The notes: generated by a model from the letters alone, not told the origin. 64,000 nucleotides of DNA from Sulfobacillus thermotolerans (GCA_002951815.1 CP019454.1:496001-560000), one strand, 5' to 3'. Positions 15,680-24,496 are shown, numbered from the stretch's first letter. Translations and numbers: made by a program.

Positions 15680-16267
15680 TTAGGGCACGCTCCCTTCGGG
15701 GAGACTAGTCGACTGCCAATGTGCCCAGTCTTCGGGAGTGTTGATATTGACGATCCAGGTTGGCTCGGGCACAAGAACCCAAAGAATGCGCTGCGATGCC
15801 AAAAACTCTTGAACTTTATGGCCACCGTGCGATAGAAACTGCTGGAGGGCGGGCAGTAGATGAACGGACCAATATCCGGCCAGCGGTTGCCGGTCCTGAC
15901 GCCAGTACGGAAAGATGCCGTCGGCCTCCCTCAAGTGCGAGAAGAGATGAGCAAATAATCGGGGGCTGGCAAAAGGCAAATCGGTGGCGAGGACGGCGAG
16001 AAAATCTGCAGATGATACCGTGAGGGCTTGCGCGATACCGCCTAAGGGACCAGGATGCGGCGTATTATCAACCACATCGTAAAAAGTCCGGGGTTGATAG
16101 CCGAACGGACGCGAGATCCAAATGGTTTGAGCGCCGGATTGTTGTAGGGTATGGCGGGCATATTCGGCCCACGTGACACCGCTGGGGTGCAACAACTCCG
16201 CTTTATCGCGGCCCATTCGTTGAGATTGTCCCCCGGCTAGCACTAAGCCGTCTACGCAGATGGTCAT
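15680..16267 (-). CDS. mobA: Molybdenum cofactor guanylyltransferase MobA
   Basis: A 195-residue nucleotidyltransferase that adds GMP to Mo-molybdopterin. The signature LAGGQSQRMGRDKA is at residues 9-22, and the Mg-binding Asp lies in LATDLPF (about 93). GGI and AGYW blocks fit MobA. AAGGGGC precedes the ATG. Enzymes of the sulfite-oxidase family, like the one encoded downstream, use the cofactor without GMP, so MobA implies that a DMSO-reductase-type enzyme exists elsewhere in the genome. Confidence 0.92.
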   Translation of the reverse strand: MTICVDGLVLAGGQSQRMGRDKAELLHPSGVTWAEYARHTLQQSGAQTIWISRPFGYQPRTFYDVVDNTPHPGPLGGIAQALTVSSADFLAVLATDLPFASPRLFAHLFSHLREADGIFPYWRQDRQPLAGYWSVHLLPALQQFLSHGGHKVQEFLASQRILWVLVPEPTWIVNINTPEDWAHWQSTSLPEGSVP

Positions 16268-16296
16268 GGCGCCAAGCCCCTTTGCCTTTTACGGAT

Positions 16297-16302
16297 ATTA
16301 TA
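16297..16302 (-). promoter_or_regulatory. Candidate -10 element of the mobA operon
   Basis: TATAAT on the minus strand in the 75-base gap between the DMT transporter gene and mobA, about 30 bases before the mobA start. No clear -35 box is seen. Confidence 0.4.
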
Positions 16303-16342
16303 TCGGTATTTGTGGGGAACTAAAATGCTAGAGCTTTAACCG

Positions 16343-17233
16343 TTAAGACCGCATGCGTTCCGTGCTTAACGCGATAGCAATGCCGCATGTAATCAGGAGA
16401 ATACTGAGCCACATGGCAAAGGTGGGCAGCTGGTGTAACACGAGCCACGCTAAGAGAGCAGCCCCGGGGATTTCCCCGACCATCGCTAATGAGACATGGG
16501 AGGCGGGCACAAACCGGAGCATCCAATTAAATAGCGTATGGCCGCCCAAAGTAGGAATCACCGCCATCAGCCCATAGAGCAGCAGAAGATGCCAAGACAT
16601 AGGGCCGAAATTGCCTTGGCGGCCCCAGAGCCCAAGTGCGAGTATGAAAGAGGCTGCAGTGTAAGTGCCCCACGAATAAGTCGTCGCCGAGAGGGTACGA
16701 CGGGCATAAGCGCCCGTTAGGATGTAGGCGCCTGCAAATAAGGACCCCGCCAACGCATCGGCAATCCCTAGCCAGGACACATGAGGGCCTGCCCCCAGCG
16801 CCAATGTGGCGAGCCCGGCAGCTAAGAGCCCCAGGCCCCATTGGGTACCACGAGGCAAGGGATGATGTCCTTGAAGGCGGCGAAACAAGGCGACCAGGAG
16901 AGGATGGGTGGAAACCAGGGCGGTGGAGAGAGCTACCGGAAGCAAGGACAATGAGTGAATCCAGAAAATGAAATGAGCGGCTAAAAAAATGCCAGACAGG
17001 GCCATCATAGGCCACGCTTGGCGCGTAACAGAGAGCGCAGGGCGTTTGAGCACCGGAAGTAAAAGGAGGCTGGTTAAGAAAAGGCGCCAAAAAGCAATGG
17101 CGGATGCAGGAGCATGGGCTAAACGAATCAGAACAGCCGCGCTCGACACAGATAACACCCCAACGGCCAATGCCCCGTAGAGCTGAATGGCAGCTGGGGT
17201 GTTAGAAGACGGCGAACCGTCAGACTTTGGCAT
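16343..17233 (-). CDS. EamA/DMT-family transporter
   Basis: A 296-residue integral membrane protein with about ten membrane helices and the internal duplication typical of the drug/metabolite transporter (EamA) family; the first half has SAIAFWRLFLTSLLLLP, the second GGHTLFNWMLRFVPAS and GEIPGAALLAWL. Such carriers export amino acids or other metabolites; the substrate here is unknown. It overlaps the end of the upstream SirB1-like gene by 14 bases, so the two are probably co-transcribed. Confidence 0.85.
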   Translation of the reverse strand: MPKSDGSPSSNTPAAIQLYGALAVGVLSVSSAAVLIRLAHAPASAIAFWRLFLTSLLLLPVLKRPALSVTRQAWPMMALSGIFLAAHFIFWIHSLSLLPVALSTALVSTHPLLVALFRRLQGHHPLPRGTQWGLGLLAAGLATLALGAGPHVSWLGIADALAGSLFAGAYILTGAYARRTLSATTYSWGTYTAASFILALGLWGRQGNFGPMSWHLLLLYGLMAVIPTLGGHTLFNWMLRFVPASHVSLAMVGEIPGAALLAWLVLHQLPTFAMWLSILLITCGIAIALSTERMRS

Positions 17234-18071
17234 AGGACTGGGTCAGCATGTCGCGGAATGCACTGAGCGAGTCTGCCCGATCGGGATCTTGCGTGCTGTA
17301 GATCTGAATGAGGTTGGTGAGCATGCGGACCAACATGAACCTGGTTGGCGTCGGACTCAAATAGGCTGGATGGAATCCAAATCCATTGGTCATGAGAAAC
17401 TGCACACATTCTCCGCGATTGAGCAGCTGTCCTTTCTCGAAGGCATCAATGAACAGACTGTCATTATATTGCAACAGAAAATGCCCTGGCATGCTGATGC
17501 CCACCACAGGAATGCGCAAGCGGCGCGCAATGAGAAGGTAGACAAGAGACAGACTGATAGGAATGCCCAACCGACGATCTAACACCTGATTGAGGTAGCT
17601 ATTATCCGCGTCGTAATAATTGTCGCGGTTGCCGGTAAATCCTAGTTCTTCAAAGAAATAGTGATTTAACGCCTCAATTAGTTCGCGCCCTTTGAGCCCT
17701 TGCTCTTCCATCCGCTCCTTAAAGGTTTGAGCCATACTATCGAGCATGTCCCGGTAGTGTTGGCGATTGATGGTGGGGTATCCGGATTCCGCAATGAGAA
17801 ACGCGCCTTCTTCTAAATCGATCCAAGCGGAGGGCATGGCCGCGAAATGACGAAAACGTTCCCCTAATTCGTCGAGGCGCAGGCGTTCCAGAATACTGTA
17901 TACGCGTGTGCGCACATGAGGATCGAGGGACGTACGAGCATCTTCGAGAAATGGCTGAGCCTCCTGGCGAGATTCAATCAGTCTCTGCCGTGCGATTTGA
18001 GCCGTTTTGATATCGTCATCTCCCAGGAGATGAATCAATGCTTTGATTTCTCTCTCTGTCAATGTTTTCAT
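17220..18071 (-). CDS. SirB1/transglutaminase-like domain protein
   Basis: A 283-residue protein of the SirB1 (transglutaminase-like) family. The diagnostic block is YYDADNSYLNQVLDRR followed by GIPISLSLVYLLIARR (about 150-185) and VGISMPGHFLLQY; the Cys of classical transglutaminases is replaced by Ser in this family, so enzymatic activity is doubtful. The N-terminal 70 residues look like a HEAT-type helical repeat. The ATG at 18071 follows AAAGGAG at a good distance; an open frame extends further upstream but lacks a site. Function unknown. Confidence 0.8.
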   Translation of the reverse strand: MKTLTEREIKALIHLLGDDDIKTAQIARQRLIESRQEAQPFLEDARTSLDPHVRTRVYSILERLRLDELGERFRHFAAMPSAWIDLEEGAFLIAESGYPTINRQHYRDMLDSMAQTFKERMEEQGLKGRELIEALNHYFFEELGFTGNRDNYYDADNSYLNQVLDRRLGIPISLSLVYLLIARRLRIPVVGISMPGHFLLQYNDSLFIDAFEKGQLLNRGECVQFLMTNGFGFHPAYLSPTPTRFMLVRMLTNLIQIYSTQDPDRADSLSAFRDMLTQSYAKV

Positions 18072-18522
18072 GGCCGCCGCTCCTTTCTTCTCTACTTCAA
18101 TGCGGCCGAGATACCGTGGGTTGCTCCAGTTTATGGAACACATACCGGTGACGAGTGTCCGGTATGTTCAGCCGTTATCATAGTATTCGCGGTGTCGGCC
18201 AATTTTCCTGCCTATTCTGAAATACTTTGATCGAAGTCGGCTTCACTCTTATTATACAGGGCCTGACAAGAGTCGGAACCGGGTTAATTCCAAATACCCG
18301 CATGGTTTCTCCATGTTTCCATTAGTAAAGGTTAGCACGTCAGGATAATCTTCCCACTTAGTATACCCAGCTTTTAGGCGGTCAAAGGAGCTCGTGGGCA
18401 AAAACCTGTTATGACATAACGGGCTGTGCTATGCTACTAAGGAAAGTAATTCCACTGAGTGACGGAACCATTTACGGGGCATGTTTTTAATAGCGTGTTC
18501 GCCGAAAAAGGAGGCAAAGCGG
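18072..18522. other. Intergenic region between SirB1-like gene and encapsulin operon
   Basis: About 450 bases between divergent genes. It should contain promoters for both sides. A TTATGA / TATGCT pair at 18409-18435 (spacer 15) is a weak candidate for the plus operon. No RNA gene or supported small gene is seen; an ATG-started extension of the next gene at 18481 lacks a good ribosome-binding site. Confidence 0.4.
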
Positions 18523-19083
18523 GTGGTAGCCGATCAACAAAAGATTTTGACCTATATTGGCCGGATAGCCTATAACAGCCCGGTCATTCAAACGGTCGTC
18601 GGGTACTTGATGGCCGATCCCGCACGTGTGGTATTTGTGAGGCAATGGCCCGAAGATCAAACGCTAGCGATGACGATGTCGATTCATCGCCGCATTGAAC
18701 TGGCGGGTCCGTTATGGCAAGGGTATGTGCGCGGTGTGCCCGTTCCAGATCCGTTGACGTGGATTCAGGCAGCAACTCCGTTTCGGTCCGCGGCGATTGC
18801 ATTGCGGCTGTCAACGGATGACGTGTGGTTGATGGAAGCGGTTCAGCCTTTAATTCAGTCGGAAGAGGCGGCCGAATACCGCGCGCAGTTAGAGGAGCGG
18901 ATGCAAACCGTGCGGCAAGAGTTGGATCGGGCGTTGGACTTGTATAATGAATTGCGCCATATTATGGAAGTCGACCGGGAGCGTCAACCCCAGCTGGAAA
19001 AGTTTTTAACGCTGGCGCAAACTCAAATGCAAACCATGGGACAAGAACTCAAGGTGCTTAAGGACAACTTGGATAAGGCCTAG
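18523..19083 (+). CDS. Unknown protein with C-terminal coiled coil, first gene of encapsulin operon
   Basis: A 186-residue protein I do not recognise. The first 110 residues are a mixed alpha/beta region (RVVFVRQWPEDQTLAM, RSAAIALRLSTDDVWL); residues 125-186 are highly charged and helical, probably a coiled coil (EERMQTVRQELDRALDLYNE). No signal peptide or membrane segment. The GTG start has AAAGGAGG eight bases upstream, much better than the ATG at 18481. It ends 16 bases before the ferritin-like cargo gene, so it is probably co-transcribed and may serve the nanocompartment. I see no cargo-loading peptide at its C terminus. Confidence 0.75.
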   Translation: MVADQQKILTYIGRIAYNSPVIQTVVGYLMADPARVVFVRQWPEDQTLAMTMSIHRRIELAGPLWQGYVRGVPVPDPLTWIQAATPFRSAAIALRLSTDDVWLMEAVQPLIQSEEAAEYRAQLEERMQTVRQELDRALDLYNELRHIMEVDRERQPQLEKFLTLAQTQMQTMGQELKVLKDNLDKA

Positions 19084-19099
19084 CGATTCTCAAGAGGAG

Positions 19100-19948
19100 A
19101 TGGTCGATACGAACAACGACGAACAAATTCGGCTCCTCAATGCAGATATTCGGGGAGAACATGATGCCATTGTCCACTATTTGACGCATGCTTGGACGGT
19201 TGCTGAAGTCTATGGGCCGCGTATCGAATCCATCGCTCGCGATGAAATGCGCCACTTAAAATGGCTCGCGCATACGGTCGTGTCTCTGCAAGGCGTCCCG
19301 GATTTGACGCCGCGCCATGCGGAGCCCGTCGCGGTGCTCAAAGAGGCGTTAGTGATAGACATTGCGGCCGAAAACGAGGCCATTGCGCAATACGCGGATC
19401 ATCGCGAACGTATTGATGATCCGCGTATTCAGGCCCTGTTGTCCCGCATAATTGTGGACGAAAAGGACCACCGGCGCCAATTTCAGGAGATGGCGGAGCA
19501 AACCGAGGGGACTGCACCTGATTTTGAGGCGGGGCCAAACGTCGCAGTCGCCGAGGTGGCGCAGCATCTGCAAACGCTGTTGGGCTTTGAATACCAACAA
19601 ATTTTGAACTACCTTTTCCAGTATTTTGTCGCAGTGCATGGCCCATCTCTTGGCATGAACGATGAAGACCGGGCTGTGGAGGAAATGAAACATTTGGGAT
19701 GGATCGCCGAAGCCTTAACGCCTATGGGCCAATATCCTGACTGGCGTAAAGCTTCAGGGCATCGTGTATCCCCCGACTCACCGCAGAAACCGGTCTATCA
19801 ACATGTTTTAGCGTGGGCAGAACAAGAAAGCCCAGACTTCGCGCCCTTAATGCGGCGCATTTTGGCACATCAGGAATATCAATGGCACAACGCTGATGCT
19901 AGTGGGTGGACCGTAGGCCCCTTAAAAGACGCCGGAAAGAAGGCATAA
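19100..19948 (+). CDS. Tandem ferritin-like protein, probable encapsulin cargo
   Basis: A 282-residue di-iron protein with two ferritin-like halves. The first four-helix unit has Glu20 (GEHDAI), Glu49/His52 (DEMRH), Glu91 or Glu93 (AENEAI) and Glu121/His124 (DEKDH), a full di-iron site. The second half repeats the pattern more loosely: FEYQQILNY, EEMKHL, AEQES and HQEYQWH. The C terminus reads GWTVGPLKDAGKKA; TVGPLK closely resembles known encapsulin targeting peptides of the LTVGSLK type. The encapsulin gene follows two bases later. Role inferred: iron oxidation and storage inside the shell. Oddly, its ribosome-binding sequence GAGGAG touches the ATG with almost no spacer. Confidence 0.85.
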   Translation: MVDTNNDEQIRLLNADIRGEHDAIVHYLTHAWTVAEVYGPRIESIARDEMRHLKWLAHTVVSLQGVPDLTPRHAEPVAVLKEALVIDIAAENEAIAQYADHRERIDDPRIQALLSRIIVDEKDHRRQFQEMAEQTEGTAPDFEAGPNVAVAEVAQHLQTLLGFEYQQILNYLFQYFVAVHGPSLGMNDEDRAVEEMKHLGWIAEALTPMGQYPDWRKASGHRVSPDSPQKPVYQHVLAWAEQESPDFAPLMRRILAHQEYQWHNADASGWTVGPLKDAGKKA

Positions 19949-19950
19949 TC

Positions 19951-20793
19951 ATGGAGTTTTTGCAACGTGACCAAGCACCGCTAAATGAGCGTGAGTGGGC
20001 TTTGCTGGATGAGGCCGTACGGCGCGTTATCGCTCAGCAAGTCACCGGCCGTCGCTTTTTGTCACTGTTTGGACCGGTCGGATCAGGGGTTCAAGTGATT
20101 CCCGTCGACCGCACACCGCCTAGTGGTCAAGGCCAGGTGGATATGGTAGGTGAAACCAATGATGCGGTTCGTCTAGCCCACCGCCTTTATCAAAAGATTC
20201 CCCTGCTGCACAGGGATTTTTTCGTGTTTTGGCGAGACATTGAGTCGGCGCGGGCTCAGGGAATCCCCATCGACTGGTCCATGGCAGAGGCGGCGGCCTC
20301 ATTAGTTGCGCAAGCAGAGGATCGTTTGATTTTAGAGGGCGACGCTAGCAATCAGATTGAGGGGCTTCTGACCGTTTCTGGCCGGCAGGTATTGACGCCT
20401 GGTGAAGAGCAGCCGAATAGTGGGTTTCATGATGTGGTGCGAGCGATCAACGTCTTAAGTGCCGCGGGTTTTTACCCCCCTTATACCGTTGTCGTTGGCC
20501 CAGAACTGTTTGCAACATGGCACCGGCTGTATGGCAATACGGGTGTGTTGGAAATCGAACAAATTCGGAAACTGGCCGAGCAAGGCGTTTATGTTTCGCC
20601 CTTGATGCCAACCCATACGGTATTGGTCTTGGCAGCGGGAGCAGAAAATATGGACTTGGCGGTCGGCATCGATGCGGTCGTTGGGTATGTGGAATCCACG
20701 TCGATGAATCACCGGTTGCGTGTGCTGGAAACCTTGACGCTGCGCATCAAACGCCCTGCGGCGATTTGCCACATTGCGCCCGCTAATGCCTAA
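19951..20793 (+). CDS. Encapsulin shell protein (family 1, linocin-type)
   Basis: A 280-residue HK97-fold protein forming an icosahedral protein nanocompartment. The start MEFLQRDQAPLNEREW matches the conserved N terminus of family 1 encapsulins (MEFLxRxxAPLxxxxW), which makes the inner cargo-binding surface. Further matches are DEAVRRV, the E-loop region (about 50-100), EDRLILEGDASNQIEGLL (about 120-136), PYTVVVGPELF and the final ETLTLRIKRPAAICHI. AAAGAAGG lies seven bases before the ATG. It directly follows its probable cargo gene. Shell size (T number) cannot be read from the sequence. Confidence 0.93.
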   Translation: MEFLQRDQAPLNEREWALLDEAVRRVIAQQVTGRRFLSLFGPVGSGVQVIPVDRTPPSGQGQVDMVGETNDAVRLAHRLYQKIPLLHRDFFVFWRDIESARAQGIPIDWSMAEAAASLVAQAEDRLILEGDASNQIEGLLTVSGRQVLTPGEEQPNSGFHDVVRAINVLSAAGFYPPYTVVVGPELFATWHRLYGNTGVLEIEQIRKLAEQGVYVSPLMPTHTVLVLAAGAENMDLAVGIDAVVGYVESTSMNHRLRVLETLTLRIKRPAAICHIAPANA

Positions 20794-20907
20794 AGAGGAG
20801 ATTTTCAGAAGCTTGCCGTGGGGTGGCTTCCATGGGAAGATGTAATGAGAGGCGGTAGAGTCTATCGGCATAATCCTAAGGCCGGGAAATGATTAGGGTG
20901 AGAACAG

Positions 20908-21489
20908 ATGGCAAAAGACTCTGAGACAAATGACTTTGTACAGTGGCGACATGCTCCAGCATCTCAGTGGAAGTTTTGTCCGCTCTGCGGGCAGCCACTC
21001 TCTGCTCATGAATGGGACGGTAAAGAACGCCGTTATTGCCAACATTGTGGATTCGTATATTGGGAACGGGCATTGCCCGCAGCAGCGGTATTGGTGTACG
21101 AGCCACGCCAACAGCAGATTGTCCTCGTGACGCGCCGCTACCCGCCGGCTGTGGGCGGGCTGACGTTACCGGGAGGCGGGGTAGAATTCGGCGAAAGCGT
21201 AGCACAGGCGGCCATCCGCGAAGTCAAAGAGGAAACAGGACTTGATGTTGTGCTCGATCGCCAGTTTGGGACGTGGTCGACTCCAACCAATGAAACGATT
21301 ATCAGCTTCTTCTTGGGGCATCCTGTAGGAGGAAGCTTGCGTGCGGGCACTGATGCCGCCGATGCTCAATATTTCTCATTGGCTCAAGCCCCCTCATTGG
21401 TCTTTAGTCTTCATGACCGAGTCCTACAACTCTTCCGTACCGAAATGCGCATGGCGTTCCATTTGCCGACGGATGGGCAAGGGTCCTGA
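20908..21489 (+). CDS. Nudix hydrolase with N-terminal zinc ribbon
   Basis: A 193-residue hydrolase. A Cys4 zinc ribbon (CPLCG at 24-28, CQHCG at 44-48) precedes a Nudix domain with an intact box, GGGVEFGES...REVKEETGL (about 90-112). The layout is like NADH pyrophosphatase (NudC) and related ADP-ribose or nucleotide pyrophosphatases; the exact substrate is open. The ribosome-binding site is weak. It lies 114 bases after the encapsulin gene in the same direction and could be a late member of that operon. Its 3' end overlaps a small convergent gene. Confidence 0.85.
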   Translation: MAKDSETNDFVQWRHAPASQWKFCPLCGQPLSAHEWDGKERRYCQHCGFVYWERALPAAAVLVYEPRQQQIVLVTRRYPPAVGGLTLPGGGVEFGESVAQAAIREVKEETGLDVVLDRQFGTWSTPTNETIISFFLGHPVGGSLRAGTDAADAQYFSLAQAPSLVFSLHDRVLQLFRTEMRMAFHLPTDGQGS

Positions 21490-21663
21490 AACGACAGGCA
21501 GTTGAACCGCCAAGGCCTCTAAAATTTCATGCATTAAAACGAGATGCTGGTAAATGCGAGAAGGACTGGCATGATGGTGATAGTCGTCGGCCATGCAGCC
21601 GATGGCGTCTTGCAAACGCTGCATCAGACTATCGACGTGCCAGGGATCGGGGCCGCTATTCAT
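21424..21663 (-). CDS. Small hypothetical protein
   Basis: A 79-residue helical protein, unknown to me. It contains a His-rich ADDYHHH turn and no Cys or signal peptide. The ATG at 21663 is preceded by GAGAGGAG at a proper distance, which argues for a real gene although the last 66 bases overlap the convergent Nudix gene. Confidence 0.55.
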   Translation of the reverse strand: MNSGPDPWHVDSLMQRLQDAIGCMADDYHHHASPSRIYQHLVLMHEILEALAVQLPVVSGPLPIRRQMERHAHFGTEEL

Positions 21664-21800
21664 GAACACCGCTCCTCTCCATGATGATGGGGTGGTGAAA
21701 CTCTTGACTGTACACCAATATGGAGAGGGGAATAAGAATGTGAGCCAGTGGACAGGCGACTGGCTCACAGGCTATTCATCAGGCACAAATTCCGTCGTTG

Positions 21801-22208
21801 TTAGGAGGCATGGGAGGAAGACTGGGAACGTTTGCGGTCTTTCCATAGGGAGTAGCCCAAGGCGAGACCGGATACCCACCAAGGACGTGATTTCTTCGGA
21901 CGCGTTAGCTCTTTGGCGCCGCGCCGTGACTGAAGAAATCCGGCAATGCCTGCGGCTAAGAGTCCAACCCGGTATGCTGAGGAACGCACTTCTTGGACCG
22001 TTTGACCAATCCGTGTGGTCGATTCTTTAGCAACATGGAGAATGTCAGCCAGCTGGTCCTTGATGCCGGCGATTTCTTGCCCAATGCTTTTTTCCAAACG
22101 AATCACACGCAATGCGATAACCAGGAGCGCGATGCCGGACCCCACAACCAAAAGCGTCAGAACGGCAAAACAAATTGCAATAACCGTCAGCGCGCCAGCA
22201 ATGCTCAT
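21801..22208 (-). CDS. YtxG-like (DUF948) general stress protein
   Basis: A 135-residue protein with one N-terminal membrane helix (residues 5-33, ALTVIAICFAVLTLLVVG) followed by an amphipathic coiled-coil part (EKSIGQEIAGIKDQLADIL) and a basic tail. This matches the DUF948/YtxG family, which in Bacillus belongs to the general stress response. Its start overlaps the ytxH-like stop by ATGA, giving the known ytxG/ytxH pairing in reversed order. Confidence 0.75.
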   Translation of the reverse strand: MSIAGALTVIAICFAVLTLLVVGSGIALLVIALRVIRLEKSIGQEIAGIKDQLADILHVAKESTTRIGQTVQEVRSSAYRVGLLAAGIAGFLQSRRGAKELTRPKKSRPWWVSGLALGYSLWKDRKRSQSSSHAS

Positions 22209-22486
22209 GCACCTTGGTCCTCGTGAGAGTCGGTGTCCGCAAGATCCGCATCATCCAGCGGAATTTCTGTTACGGCTTTCTTAAAAAGGGTTTGGCTTTT
22301 TTGCGTTAATGAATCACGAATGTCTCGCACACTGTTTTGAAGTTGACCTAAAGAATCTTGAGTCTTTTGCTTAATGGTGCCGCGTGTATCTTCTCCGGCG
22401 CTTGGAGCTAGCAATATCCCTGCCACCACTCCAATTGCTGCGCCGATAATCAACCCACTTAGCCGATCCCATGATCGATCATTCAT
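22205..22486 (-). CDS. YtxH-like general stress protein
   Basis: A 93-residue protein with the YtxH signature: a glycine-rich membrane helix LIIGAAIGVVAGILLAPSAGEDTR (shown only in part: GVVAGILLAPSAGEDTR, residues 19-35) and then an amphipathic helix. Members are small membrane-linked stress proteins of unknown action. The ATG at 22486 follows AGGGGGCGATAGG. An open frame continues far upstream but has no site. Confidence 0.8.
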   Translation of the reverse strand: MNDRSWDRLSGLIIGAAIGVVAGILLAPSAGEDTRGTIKQKTQDSLGQLQNSVRDIRDSLTQKSQTLFKKAVTEIPLDDADLADTDSHEDQGA

Positions 22487-22572
22487 CCTATCGCCCCCTG
22501 GTTTTTCTTTATATTGTGACACATTTTGGGACGAGGCGAAAGAGCTGGCGATTGATGAGTTTGCCAAAGGAA

Positions 22573-22601
22573 ACGACAGGATCATACGGCTATGGTATAC
22601 T
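22573..22601 (+). promoter_or_regulatory. Promoter of glycosyltransferase gene
   Basis: ACGACA (22573-22578) and TATACT (22596-22601) are 17 bases apart, and TGG before the -10 box gives an extended -10 element. It lies about 90 bases before the glycosyltransferase start. Confidence 0.55.
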
Positions 22602-22689
22602 ATGTGGGTTTCAAAGTCACAGTGCGGTTTAACTTGGACAATATGGTGGGATTTGGCGTGCGAATCAAGCACTTGGGGACGGCAGCCGA

Positions 22690-23820
22690 ATGAAAATTGC
22701 AATCGTGACCGAAACTTGGTGGCCATCAACAGATGGTGTGGTAACACGTGTGACCGCGACGGTGCGCGAACTTCGGCGGATGGGTCATGAGATTTTAATC
22801 GTGGCACCGGAAGGCGGAGAAGCCGAATTTGAAGGCATTCCGGTGAAGCCTGTGCCGACCTTTTCGGTTGGGTTTGTCTATGGTGGCAAGCCATGGGGAT
22901 GGCCTACGCCTCGGGTTACACGCTATTTGCGGGAATTTAGTCCGGATATTGTCCATGTTGTCAATCCCTTCGTCCTGGGCATTGCAGGCGTATGGGCGGC
23001 TCGCCAATTAAAGTGTCCGCTTGTTGCGTCGTATCATACCAATATTGCTCAATACGCTGATTTTTATCATTTGGGATTCACCAAACCCGCTGTGTGGGGA
23101 TTATTGCGGCTGCTACACAATCAAGCCGTTTATAATTTAGCGACATCGGCGGCCATTCAGAATGAGATCACGTCGCATGGCATTGAACGTGTCCGGGTAT
23201 GGCGGCGCGGCGTTGATTTGAATGTTTTTCATCCCCGGCAACGGGACAAGTCGATGCGGGCGCGCTTAAGCTCGGGAAACCCCGATCAAATTATTGCGTT
23301 ATATGTGGGCCGGATTGCCAAGGAAAAAGGGTTGGCACGCCTCTTATCGCTTTTTCAGCGCAATCCGTCGGTTCATCTGGCTTTAGTGGGGGATGGACCG
23401 GCCGTCGAGTATTTCCAGGAACGGTTCGAGAAGACGCCAACGACCTTTGTGGGTAAGTTGCTTGGGCAAGAATTAGCAGCAGCTTATGCATCCGCCGATT
23501 TTTTTGTCTTTCCCAGCACCACCGAGACGCTAGGTCTCGTCTTATTGGAGGCGATGGCATCGGGTCTGCCCATCGTGGCGGCGGAATCCGCGCCTTCTCA
23601 TGAATTGATCGACCATTCAGGCGCTGGCCGATTATTTCCCAGCGATCAGCCTTATTTACTAGGCGAAATGGTGCATGGACTCATTCATGACCAGCCGGGA
23701 TTAGCGGTGTTGTCCACTAAAGCGCGGCAAGAAGCGGAGAAATGGGGATGGCAGGAACCGACGAAAGAACTCGTGCAGCTGTACGAACAAGCGATCAGAG
23801 AGTTTCGGGCCGGCAGATGA
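22690..23820 (+). CDS. Glycosyltransferase family 4 (GT-B fold)
   Basis: A 376-residue transferase. The N-terminal half has TETWWPSTDGVVTRV (acceptor-side loop) and HVVNPFVLG; the C-terminal half has the donor site: YVGRIAKEKGL, LVGDGP, and the E-x7-E motif ETLGLVLLE (about 277-285). It resembles the GT4 subgroup of GDP-mannose-dependent alpha-mannosyltransferases and sulfoquinovosyl- or glycolipid synthases, so a membrane glycolipid or cell-surface sugar is a likely product. It overlaps the gtrA-like gene by ATGA. Confidence 0.87.
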   Translation: MKIAIVTETWWPSTDGVVTRVTATVRELRRMGHEILIVAPEGGEAEFEGIPVKPVPTFSVGFVYGGKPWGWPTPRVTRYLREFSPDIVHVVNPFVLGIAGVWAARQLKCPLVASYHTNIAQYADFYHLGFTKPAVWGLLRLLHNQAVYNLATSAAIQNEITSHGIERVRVWRRGVDLNVFHPRQRDKSMRARLSSGNPDQIIALYVGRIAKEKGLARLLSLFQRNPSVHLALVGDGPAVEYFQERFEKTPTTFVGKLLGQELAAAYASADFFVFPSTTETLGLVLLEAMASGLPIVAAESAPSHELIDHSGAGRLFPSDQPYLLGEMVHGLIHDQPGLAVLSTKARQEAEKWGWQEPTKELVQLYEQAIREFRAGR

Positions 23821-24242
23821 CGCGGCTCTACCAATTTATCCAATTCGTTTCCGTGGGATTTGGCAATGCGGTCATTGATTTGTTATTTTTTAATGGCCTC
23901 TACTGGCTATTTCCGACGCGAAACGTGGATCAGCTGGTGGTGTATAACACCATTGCTGTCATTGCCGCGATTCTTAATAGTTATATTTGGAATAGCCGTT
24001 GGACCTTCCGCCATCAAGTGCGGTCCAAGGGCAAAGATGCGGTGCGTCAGCGCGTTTTGTTTGTGATTCAGTCGGTCATCAATATTGTGGTGAACGACTT
24101 AATTTTATGGGTAATCGCGCCGTTAGTGCTCGAAGTGCACATCATTCCTCATGTCATGGCCAATAATATTGCCAAATTGGCGGCGATGTTCTTAGCATCT
24201 TTGACCAGTTTCATCATGATGAAACTGTTTGTTTTTGTCTAA
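23817..24242 (+). CDS. GtrA-family membrane protein
   Basis: A 141-residue protein with four membrane helices and the GtrA pattern FVSVGFGNAVIDLLFFNGL, YNTIAVIAAILNSYIWNSRWTF and LTSFIMMKLFVF. GtrA-like proteins are thought to flip or carry polyprenol-linked sugars across the membrane. The ATG overlaps the glycosyltransferase stop (ATGA), supporting a joint role in surface glycosylation. Confidence 0.87.
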   Translation: MTRLYQFIQFVSVGFGNAVIDLLFFNGLYWLFPTRNVDQLVVYNTIAVIAAILNSYIWNSRWTFRHQVRSKGKDAVRQRVLFVIQSVINIVVNDLILWVIAPLVLEVHIIPHVMANNIAKLAAMFLASLTSFIMMKLFVFV

Positions 24243-24496
24243 TCGCCCGACAGCATTAAGATTTTCTTCCAATTTCTTTTCCGTGATTTTGCCAACACCT
24301 CAATTTTTTTGCCCTTTTTCTCCCGTTTTCATGCGCATTCATCATAGGGTTTCTATTCCTGAGTCCAAATGATGGAATCATATTGGAATCGTGGGAAGCT
24401 TGTCCCTTTACGTCCCATGGCTGGCGCAGCCTGGTGTCATCTCCTCTCAGCAGCAAAGAGTGTATCTGACAGGCTTGTTAATGTTCATTACACTGG

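Noticed and set aside
18481-18522. ATG at 18481 as start of the first encapsulin-operon gene, giving a lipoprotein-like MFLIACS start
   Set aside because: The upstream site is poor, while GTG at 18523 has AAAGGAGG at ideal distance; the Cys-containing stretch is too short for a lipoprotein signal.
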